38,504 bases of DNA from an uncultured Erysipelotrichaceae bacterium (lineage in GTDB: Bacteria; Bacillota_I; Bacilli_A; RF39; UBA660). The notes under the pieces were generated by a model. The model saw only the letters and a program-made list of their open reading frames with translations, was not told where the DNA came from and made no database searches. Made by a program: the position numbers and the translations under genes. The stretch spans positions 1 to 38,504 of the forward strand of contig CADCQR010000070.1 in NCBI GenBank assembly GCA_902803685.1, written 5' to 3'. Shown piece after piece: positions 33,284 through 38,504 of the stretch; positions within the stretch are counted from its first letter, which is position 1; every line of letters starts with the position of its first letter.

Positions 33284-33853
33284 CTAATATTTTCTACAAA
33301 CATATGACAAATCATTTTGTATATCGGACACTATCGCTTTATTATTATCTTTTGATATACCAATTAAATAATGTGTTTTATAAGCAGAACTATCTACCTT
33401 ACCATTTTTAATAACACTTTCAGTAACCATATATACATCAACATAACCCTTCAAATTGGCAGAAAATTTTCCATTTTTCTCTTCAACGTATGATCCTGTA
33501 ATAGAAAAACTATTTGTTGAGTCTGAAAAACTAACCTGCGAATAGCTCTTATCATCATTAAATGTCATAGAAAAGTAATAAATAGAGGCGTCGTCAATAT
33601 CAATATTATCAGCATAATTGGCACATTTCCAATTACCAACTACAGTAATATAACCATCAAATCCAAAAAGCATATAATAAAAACTTACCAAGCAAAAAAT
33701 TGCAATCAAACCATAAAATAAATTTTTAGCAATTCCAAATTTTTTTTTACCATTGATAATCAGCTGAAATTTTTGTTCCATAAGATCATTACCACACACA
33801 GAACAAAGTAAAGAACCATCATCTACATTTGTTTTACATTTAGCACATTTCAT
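33284..33853 (-). CDS. Zinc-ribbon membrane protein, member 1 of a tandem pair
   Basis: 189 residues from ATG 33853 (AGAGGA upstream; an upstream in-frame extension to 33904 has no ribosome site). Zinc ribbon MKCAKCKTN then LCSVCGNDL (residues 3-22), one transmembrane helix at about 41-61, then an ectodomain starting VGNWKCANYADNI and ending SYVCRKY. The middle, YYFSMTFNDDKSYSQVSF, alternates like beta strands, suggesting a small beta-sandwich or lipocalin-like fold. The ribbon would be cytoplasmic and the ectodomain outside. It lacks the long linker of its downstream paralogue. The upstream 180 bases hold an inverted repeat, ATAGTGTACTAT, but no strong promoter pair. Confidence 0.82.
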   Translation of the reverse strand: MKCAKCKTNVDDGSLLCSVCGNDLMEQKFQLIINGKKKFGIAKNLFYGLIAIFCLVSFYYMLFGFDGYITVVGNWKCANYADNIDIDDASIYYFSMTFNDDKSYSQVSFSDSTNSFSITGSYVEEKNGKFSANLKGYVDVYMVTESVIKNGKVDSSAYKTHYLIGISKDNNKAIVSDIQNDLSYVCRKY

Positions 33854-34038
33854 ATAATATCCTCTATCATAATATAGTGTACTATTATAAAGCAAAAAAA
33901 TCAATTTTCATTTAATATAATTTTTGATTTAAAAATATCAAAATTTACACTATTCTACATATCAATATAAAAATAATTAACAAGATATCCAACATTTGAA
34001 TCTAGCAATACCCTAGTGCATCTTACAATAAAATACTT

Positions 34039-35430
34039 CTATCCAAACCATTTATCAACAGAATACATTTCTACTAAATCCACCATTTCATTCTCATTTA
34101 ATGTTATCAAAACATGTTCAGTATCATAATAATTTTTTTCCTTTACATATGTAATAAAATCTTTCCTTTTTATTCTCATATCATTAATAACTATATAATA
34201 TTCCCCTATTTTAATATTGTCTAAATCATTTATCTTAAACACAGTAGGAATATTAGCTCCAATTACAAAAAAACAACAATCTACATTACCAGTAATATCA
34301 TTTTTATATAACTTTGGCCTCGGATAAAAGACAGGAATCGATTGAATATTATTTAAATAATTGCCAAAATCCTTGATTGACCCCTTAATTTGCCCAATCT
34401 CTCTTACGCCTATTGATAATGGATTATATACGCCAGTTATAGTACTACAGCCTAACTCTCCTTGCAAAATAGCATCCTCTAAATCTTTTAATGATTCCAT
34501 TGATAATTGTTCATCTTCTTTTATAAGAATCTCTTTATCCGCCAAATACACTCTATTATTATTCCTTATGTAACTATCTACACCCAAAATGTCGCATATT
34601 TTATTCACCAATTCATAAAATTTTCTTATTTCACAGGAAGAAGTAGGAATGCTTAAAGATAAAACAATAGTCTTACCAACAAGATACAAATCAATCCCTC
34701 TTCCAAATTGATTCCTATCAAAAATTAAAGTGTGCTTGCCTATTTTGTTTTCAACTAATAAATTAAATTCATCTCTAACACCAAATCCAAAATTTGCCAA
34801 TTTAATAACATCTTTATAATTAATTTTTCTCTTAAGGAAATACTTCTGTTCAAATATAACTTCTGTTGTGTAATTTACATACTTTTTATTAATTATGTTT
34901 ATGCCTCCATTTATAAGCTTTCCTTCCAACCCTTTTTTTATCAATTTATTTAAAATAGTATTCGTAACATAAACACAATCATTTGAATAATACAAAATAC
35001 CCTTATGATACTCACTTAAGTATAACGCATATACATAAGTATATAATGCTATATCATTATCTGACAAATAAATGTTAGAATTCTCTATATTTCCACCAGG
35101 TGATAACGTAAAATAAAGCTTATATATCCTTTCGTTCGAGGGAATATTATATTCCTTTAACTTTTCTTCAAATTCAATACCATCCACACCATAACCATTC
35201 TCATTTTTATTAGAATCAAATTCATCAAAAAAATTATGTGCATCAGTAAAATCAAGAACCTCAAAAGCAAATTTCTCATTAGAAAAAAAAGTAAAATTAG
35301 AAAAATATTCTTTTCCTTTCTCATGAGATAAATCAATAAGTTTTGTATCTAAGCCATATGATTTAAAAAACTCTTTTAAGTTATCAATATCTAAATTATC
35401 TGCTCTTATAAAAAATTGCCAAAAATCCAT
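34039..35430 (-). CDS. Unknown soluble protein, possibly DUF4299-like
   Basis: 463 residues with no signal peptide or membrane segment. N-terminal region MDFWQFFIRADNLDIDNLKE, and a central segment HTLIFDRNQFGRGIDLYLVG followed by SIPTSSCEIRKFYELVNKIC. This resembles from memory the GRGI and CxxxDI..FY pattern of DUF4299 proteins in Streptococcus-like Firmicutes; I give that only moderate weight. The C-terminal half contains a DCCFFVIG stretch and long alternating hydrophobic segments. ATG at 35430 has AGGGGA upstream, 34 bases after the small gene at 35465-35707. Function unknown. Confidence 0.75.
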   Translation of the reverse strand: MDFWQFFIRADNLDIDNLKEFFKSYGLDTKLIDLSHEKGKEYFSNFTFFSNEKFAFEVLDFTDAHNFFDEFDSNKNENGYGVDGIEFEEKLKEYNIPSNERIYKLYFTLSPGGNIENSNIYLSDNDIALYTYVYALYLSEYHKGILYYSNDCVYVTNTILNKLIKKGLEGKLINGGINIINKKYVNYTTEVIFEQKYFLKRKINYKDVIKLANFGFGVRDEFNLLVENKIGKHTLIFDRNQFGRGIDLYLVGKTIVLSLSIPTSSCEIRKFYELVNKICDILGVDSYIRNNNRVYLADKEILIKEDEQLSMESLKDLEDAILQGELGCSTITGVYNPLSIGVREIGQIKGSIKDFGNYLNNIQSIPVFYPRPKLYKNDITGNVDCCFFVIGANIPTVFKINDLDNIKIGEYYIVINDMRIKRKDFITYVKEKNYYDTEHVLITLNENEMVDLVEMYSVDKWFG

Positions 35431-35464
35431 ATAAATATCCCCTCAAATGCTTCATATTATATCA

Positions 35465-35707
35465 CTAAAAGAACTTAATTCTTTCTTTATATTCCTTTCC
35501 AAAGTAAACCTCCGTTTGCCAACCAAATAACCATAATTTACGTCTAACTATTACTCCACCCTCATCATTTGTTGTTAATAAGTCATCTCGCAACTCATCA
35601 GATGGCACATAATCGTGTCCACCTGTTTGAAGATATATGCAGGCTTCTCCGACTTGATATTCTAAATAAATATCTAATTTAACTTCCGGATGTATATACC
35701 AGCACAC
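35465..35707 (-). CDS. Unknown 80-residue protein
   Basis: Starts GTG at 35707, eight bases after AGGTG; no ATG is available in this frame. The protein reads MCWYIHPEVKLDIYLEYQVG early on and VRRKLWLFGWQTEVYFGKEY near the end. Small and soluble, rich in aromatic residues, with no membrane segment. It might be a short beta-rich domain or the remainder of a longer gene, since the reading frame continues about 10 codons upstream without a start. It directly precedes the 463-residue gene. Confidence 0.6.
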   Translation of the reverse strand: MCWYIHPEVKLDIYLEYQVGEACIYLQTGGHDYVPSDELRDDLLTTNDEGGVIVRRKLWLFGWQTEVYFGKEYKERIKFF

Positions 35708-35718
35708 CTCATTATCAC

Positions 35719-35802
35719 CTATAGCCGTAAACTCCCCTTAAAATTGTTTTCTTTCCTTTTTCTCACTAATTCTTGCGCATTTCTTGGTATAAACTTTTTC
35801 AT
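35719..35802 (-). CDS. Candidate 27-residue basic peptide
   Basis: ATG at 35802 opens a 28-codon frame reading MKKFIPRNAQELVRKRKENN and ending GSLRL, with stop TAG at 35719, 11 bases before the GTG of the next gene. It is strongly basic in the middle. A weak GGATGA lies about nine bases upstream. It may be a leader peptide, or the surviving start of a broken gene. Low confidence. Confidence 0.3.
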   Translation of the reverse strand: MKKFIPRNAQELVRKRKENNFKGSLRL

Positions 35803-35889
35803 AAAATAATCATCCACAACGTTCTTTCTACTATGAGAAACATTTTAATATCATATTTAGATAATATTAAAAATACCACTATCTGTAAT

Positions 35890-35918
35890 TTTATCTTTTA
35901 TCATAAGGTAAATGTCAA
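35890..35918 (-). promoter_or_regulatory. Possible promoter for the 35.8-34.0 kb genes
   Basis: Minus-strand TTGACA (35913-35918), a perfect -35 box, followed after 17 bases by GATAAA (35890-35895), or after 19 by TAAAAT. The -10 box is weak. Confidence 0.4.
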
Positions 35919-36035
35919 AAAACGTATTCATATTAATCAAAATACTAAACATATATTCAATAATATTACATCTATAAAGATTATAACATATCATTATCAT
36001 ATACAATAAAATAAAAAATCTAAAAAGCAAAACAC

Positions 36036-37184
36036 TTAATAGATTCCTGTAGTTATATTTAATAAAGTATCCTTATAAATTTTTAAGAGACTCAACTTCT
36101 TGATATCTTCCATAACTGTTAAATCAGCACTAGAAACAACATTGTTATTTGAATCGCTAGCTACAATTTTGCCTATTACATCCCCCTTTTTTAAGGGAAT
36201 AACAAAATTGTTCATTTTAATAGTATATTTATATTTATTAACTTTAGAAGATTTTGTCTCAATAACATTTAAATCATTTTTTATAGCAACATTAATTATT
36301 TTTTTACTTGCTTTATCAACTTTTACTTTTTTTACAATTTCACCTCGTCCTTTTAAAGTATCAACTTTAACAGTATTAAAACCATAATCTAACAAACTCA
36401 TTGTCTCACTATTTCTTACCTTACTGTTACTTTCTCCAAGAACTATGGCAATTATCCTCAAATCTCCCCGTTTAGCAGTAGCTGCTAAACAATATCCAGC
36501 ATCATCCGTATGACCAGTTTTTAAACCATCAGCCCCGTCATAAAACCGAATTAACTTGTTAGTATTAACTAACCAAAACCTATTATCAGTATTTTCTCTT
36601 AGATAATCTTCATATATAGATGAATAATCTAATATCATTGGATGTTTAGTTACTAAATATCTAGCAATGATAGCTTGATCATATGCAGACGAATAATGGC
36701 CATTTTCATCTAGGCCAGTACAATTAACAAATTTTGTATGCTTAAGGCCTAGTTCCTTAACTTTTTTATTCATTAATTCTACAAACTTTTCCTCACTACC
36801 AGCAATAACCTCAGCCATTGCCACAGTCGCATCATTAGCACTCGCAACACTAATACCCTTCATAAGATCACGGATAGTTATCTCTTCGCCCTCAGCTAAA
36901 TATATTTGACTACCTCCCATATCGGCTGCATTCTTACTTACCTTTACTTTATCATCCCAATTAATATTACCAGCTTCAATCTCTTCCAATATCAATATCT
37001 GTGCTACCATTTTAGTCATAGATGCAATTGCGACTTCTTTGTCCTTATCCCTCTCATAGATTATTTTACCTGTACTGGCTTCAATCAAAACTCCACTAGT
37101 AGCATTAGGAATTAACTCTTCACCTTTAACAACACCAGGAATAAAAAAAAGAAAAAAGAAAGTCAAAAAACAAAACTTTTTCAT
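36036..37184 (-). CDS. dacA: D-alanyl-D-alanine carboxypeptidase (PBP5/DacA/DacF type)
   Basis: Exported low-molecular-mass penicillin-binding protein trimming terminal D-Ala from pentapeptides. 382 residues starting MKKFCFLTFFFLFFIPGVVK, a clear signal peptide; ATG at 37184 with AGGAGG six bases upstream. Catalytic motifs are all present: SMTK (Ser about 53), SAN in SVASANDATVAMAE, and KTG in GLKTGHTDDAGYCLAAT. The C-terminal part (about 260-382) is the beta domain of PBP5. A C-terminal hydrophobic anchor is not obvious. In spore formers the DacF and DacB paralogues act on the cortex; which one this is cannot be told. It diverges from the VanY-type gene. Its ribosome site sits inside a hairpin (37185-37222). 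Confidence 0.95.
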   Translation of the reverse strand: MKKFCFLTFFFLFFIPGVVKGEELIPNATSGVLIEASTGKIIYERDKDKEVAIASMTKMVAQILILEEIEAGNINWDDKVKVSKNAADMGGSQIYLAEGEEITIRDLMKGISVASANDATVAMAEVIAGSEEKFVELMNKKVKELGLKHTKFVNCTGLDENGHYSSAYDQAIIARYLVTKHPMILDYSSIYEDYLRENTDNRFWLVNTNKLIRFYDGADGLKTGHTDDAGYCLAATAKRGDLRIIAIVLGESNSKVRNSETMSLLDYGFNTVKVDTLKGRGEIVKKVKVDKASKKIINVAIKNDLNVIETKSSKVNKYKYTIKMNNFVIPLKKGDVIGKIVASDSNNNVVSSADLTVMEDIKKLSLLKIYKDTLLNITTGIY

Positions 37185-37222
37185 AGATATCCTCCTATCA
37201 TTTATTATGATAAAAGATATCT
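37185..37222 (-). promoter_or_regulatory. Hairpin enclosing the dacA ribosome binding site
   Basis: On the minus strand, AGATATC (37216-37222) pairs with GATATCT (37185-37191), and TATCAT (37207-37212) with ATGATA (37196-37201), closing a loop of five. The AGGAGG of dacA lies mostly in the internal loop between the two stems, and the ATG follows at once. The same dyad could be an operator for the divergent genes. Confidence 0.45.
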
Positions 37223-37253
37223 TTTTATACATATTTTATACTTTTTTTGCTAT

Positions 37254-37259
37254 TATAAT
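37254..37259 (+). promoter_or_regulatory. Possible -10 box of the VanY-type gene
   Basis: TATAAT at 37254-37259, about 18 bases before the ATG at 37277. No good -35 lies 16-18 bases upstream, so the promoter is uncertain. Confidence 0.3.
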
Positions 37260-37276
37260 ATTAGGTGATTTTTATA

Positions 37277-38185
37277 ATGAGTAAAAAAGTTAAAATAAAA
37301 ATAAAGAAAAAAAATTTCACCATATTTATACTGATAATATTATTAATGATTTCATTAACATGTAAAATAAGTACCAAAGTATATTATCTTCTAACTAAAC
37401 AAAAAGATAAAGCAACGTCAATAAAGAAAAATGATAAAAAGGAAGATGAACGACTAAAAAAATTAAATAACATTGATAAAAAAATTAGTTACTTTAACTA
37501 TAAATATATCAACAGATATATAAAATATAAAGATAAGAATAACAATCTAACAGATGAAAAAATTATTCTACATGTAAATATAGGGATAGATAACGAATTC
37601 TATACAAATACAAAAATAAGTAAGAATTTAAACAAAAACATAATTCTTGTAAATAAATATAACTACTTACCAAGCGATTATATTCCTAATAATTTAGAAA
37701 CAATCAATAACTCGTATGCACGGAGTGGAATGAAATTAGTCGAAGAGGCAAAAAATCAGTTTGAAGTCATGGCAAAAGCTGCAGAAAAAGAAAAATTAAA
37801 ACTAATTGTAACATCATCATATAGAAGTTATGAATATCAAGAAAATCTATATAACAGTTATGTAAGGAAGGAGGGAAAAGAAGCTGCAGATACCTATTCT
37901 GGTAGGCCTGGTTTCTCTGAGCATCAGACTGGATTGGCAGTTGATTTATATAATGGAAAAGAGGACTATACTAACTTTGAAAATACAGAAGAATTTAACT
38001 GGATGCAAAAAAATGCTCATAAATATGGATTTATTCTAAGATTTCCAAAAGACAAAGAATTTTTAACTGGTTACACATATGAATCATGGCATTATAGATA
38101 CGTAGGTCAACAGATAGCAACATACATACATGACAACAACTTATGCTACGAAGAATATTACGCCATGTTTGTGGAGATAAATTAA
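37277..38185 (+). CDS. VanY-type (M15B) D-alanyl-D-alanine carboxypeptidase
   Basis: The only plus-strand gene. 302 residues starting MSKKVKIKIKKKNFTIFILI (ATG 37277 with AGGTGA eight bases upstream; an earlier GTG lies inside that site). A basic start and one N-terminal helix (about 14-35) make it membrane-anchored and exported; a Lys-rich linker follows. The peptidase domain (about 140-295) has SSYRSYEYQENLY, the zinc motif SEHQTGLAVDL (S-x-H-x-x-G-x-A-x-D) and ESWHYRYVG, which supply His, Asp, Glu and His of the active site. It removes D-Ala from peptidoglycan stems by a zinc mechanism, so it is beta-lactam resistant, unlike DacA. No vanR/S or other van genes are adjacent, so glycopeptide resistance should not be inferred. 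Confidence 0.94.
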   Translation: MSKKVKIKIKKKNFTIFILIILLMISLTCKISTKVYYLLTKQKDKATSIKKNDKKEDERLKKLNNIDKKISYFNYKYINRYIKYKDKNNNLTDEKIILHVNIGIDNEFYTNTKISKNLNKNIILVNKYNYLPSDYIPNNLETINNSYARSGMKLVEEAKNQFEVMAKAAEKEKLKLIVTSSYRSYEYQENLYNSYVRKEGKEAADTYSGRPGFSEHQTGLAVDLYNGKEDYTNFENTEEFNWMQKNAHKYGFILRFPKDKEFLTGYTYESWHYRYVGQQIATYIHDNNLCYEEYYAMFVEIN

Positions 38186-38198
38186 GTGAATTTGACTC

Positions 38199-38224
38199 AA
38201 CAACCTTCTTAGGTTGTTTTATTT
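38199..38224 (+). terminator. Rho-independent terminator of the VanY-type gene
   Basis: Plus-strand AACAACCT, loop TCTT, AGGTTGTT, then TTATTTT. It starts 14 bases after the stop codon. Confidence 0.88.
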
Positions 38225-38424
38225 TAATCTGTATTATCTATACAAATTTTTTTTACTTCTTGTTTTAAATATACATATATGAATAAGATAATTTAATATA
38301 AAATAATAAATACCTTACTCTGTATATAAGGCAATCACATAAAAAATTGACGTAAACTAAATATTAGAATATGGATTGACATAAGAGTGTAATAAAATCT
38401 GTGTAAATGGTACTTTTCATGATT

Positions 38425-38455
38425 AGAAGTAAGTTTTAAACTTGCTTCTTTTACT
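38425..38455 (+). terminator. Orphan hairpin terminator
   Basis: Plus-strand AGAAGTAAGTTT, single-base centre, AAACTTGCTTCT (one G-U pair) and then TTTA. A strong stem with a modest T run. The nearest upstream gene already has a terminator 200 bases earlier, so this one ends or guards something else. Confidence 0.6.
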
Positions 38456-38504
38456 ATCTAAATAATAGCATACATATAATATTTTTCAAATAACTTTTCT
38501 TTTG

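Larger units (their letters stand above)
35708..36035. other. 328-bp gap between dacA and the small unknown gene
   Basis: Mostly AT-rich, with no strong gene. It contains a candidate short peptide (35719-35802), a candidate minus-strand promoter (35890-35918), and no hairpin terminator good enough to list after dacA. A plus-strand frame at 35773-36009 looks like chance: its composition is unlike a protein and it has no ribosome site. Confidence 0.6.
38186..38504. other. 319-bp gene-free end of the window
   Basis: Holds the VanY-gene terminator, a second hairpin with a T tract at 38425-38455, and TTGACA at 38376-38381. No protein longer than about 10 codons is supported. The last 130 bases could be the edge of an element lying beyond the window. 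Confidence 0.6.

Noticed and set aside
35773..36009. Open plus-strand frame of 78 codons in the gap before dacA
   Set aside because: Composition follows the AT-rich DNA, there is no ribosome site, and a basic minus-strand peptide and promoter fit the same stretch better.
37265..38185. Glycopeptide-resistance cluster suggested by VanY- and VanW-type genes
   Set aside because: The two are 10 kb apart on opposite strands, and no vanH, ligase, vanX, vanR or vanS is present. Both families are common outside resistance clusters.
1..38504. Mycoplasma genetic code (TGA as Trp)
   Set aside because: Several genes end in TGA exactly at their normal length with overlaps to the next start, and Trp is encoded by TGG.
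1..38504. CRISPR arrays, tRNA or rRNA genes
   Set aside because: I found no regularly spaced direct repeats and no cloverleaf or rRNA-like conserved stretches by eye on either strand.

Overview
The window is a strongly AT-rich, gene-dense bacterial chromosome segment. Almost every gene lies on the minus strand; the only convincing plus-strand gene is the last one. TGA is used as a stop, for example in the ATGA and GTGA overlaps of rlmN/stp and stp/prkC, so this is not the Mycoplasma code. Gene content points to a low-GC Firmicute of class Bacilli. It has PrkC with PASTA repeats, RasP, RicA, a serS T-box, and the sporulation genes cotE and spoVS. Many short, lineage-specific membrane proteins rich in Asn, Lys and Ile suggest an uncultured gut-type Bacilli close to the Mollicutes (RF39-like); that placement is inference.

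Layout, right to left in the main direction of transcription. At 36-38.2 kb two D,D-carboxypeptidase genes diverge (dacA and a VanY-type gene). At 29-36 kb lies an accessory region: two unrecognised genes, two tandem zinc-ribbon membrane proteins, an ABC ATPase/permease pair and a stand-alone SWIM zinc-finger protein. At 26-29 kb are a membrane protein with an apparently inactivated SGNH-hydrolase domain, a VanW protein, spoVS, and another zinc-ribbon membrane protein. At 23.4-25.2 kb a T-box with a UCU serine specifier controls DUF1653-serS. At 19.5-23.4 kb a four-gene unit contains ydjG-ydjH-ydjI-like genes (zinc ribbon, TPM, SPFH) without pspA. At 16.2-19.4 kb are an ankyrin-repeat gene and miaB-ricA-cotE in the Bacillus order. 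At 13.5-16.2 kb are rpsP-khpA and cdsA-rasP. At 0-13.5 kb is the Bacillus-type priA-fmt-rlmN-stp-prkC-rsgA-rpe cluster, ending in an unknown membrane protein and tex, which is cut by the window edge. The slots usually held by def and rsmB are filled by unknown membrane proteins.

Together the genes cover translation and tRNA/rRNA modification (fmt, rlmN, miaB, serS, rpsP, rsgA), envelope biogenesis and stress signalling (cdsA, rasP, prkC/stp, dacA, vanY, vanW, ydjGHI) and sporulation (cotE, spoVS, ricA). The most unusual material is a set of membrane-anchored proteins with Cys-flanked ectodomains, three of them with N-terminal or central zinc ribbons; the degenerate SGNH protein beside VanW; and the pspA-less ydjGHI unit headed by an acidic-repeat protein. 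No tRNA, rRNA, CRISPR array or complete insertion sequence was seen.
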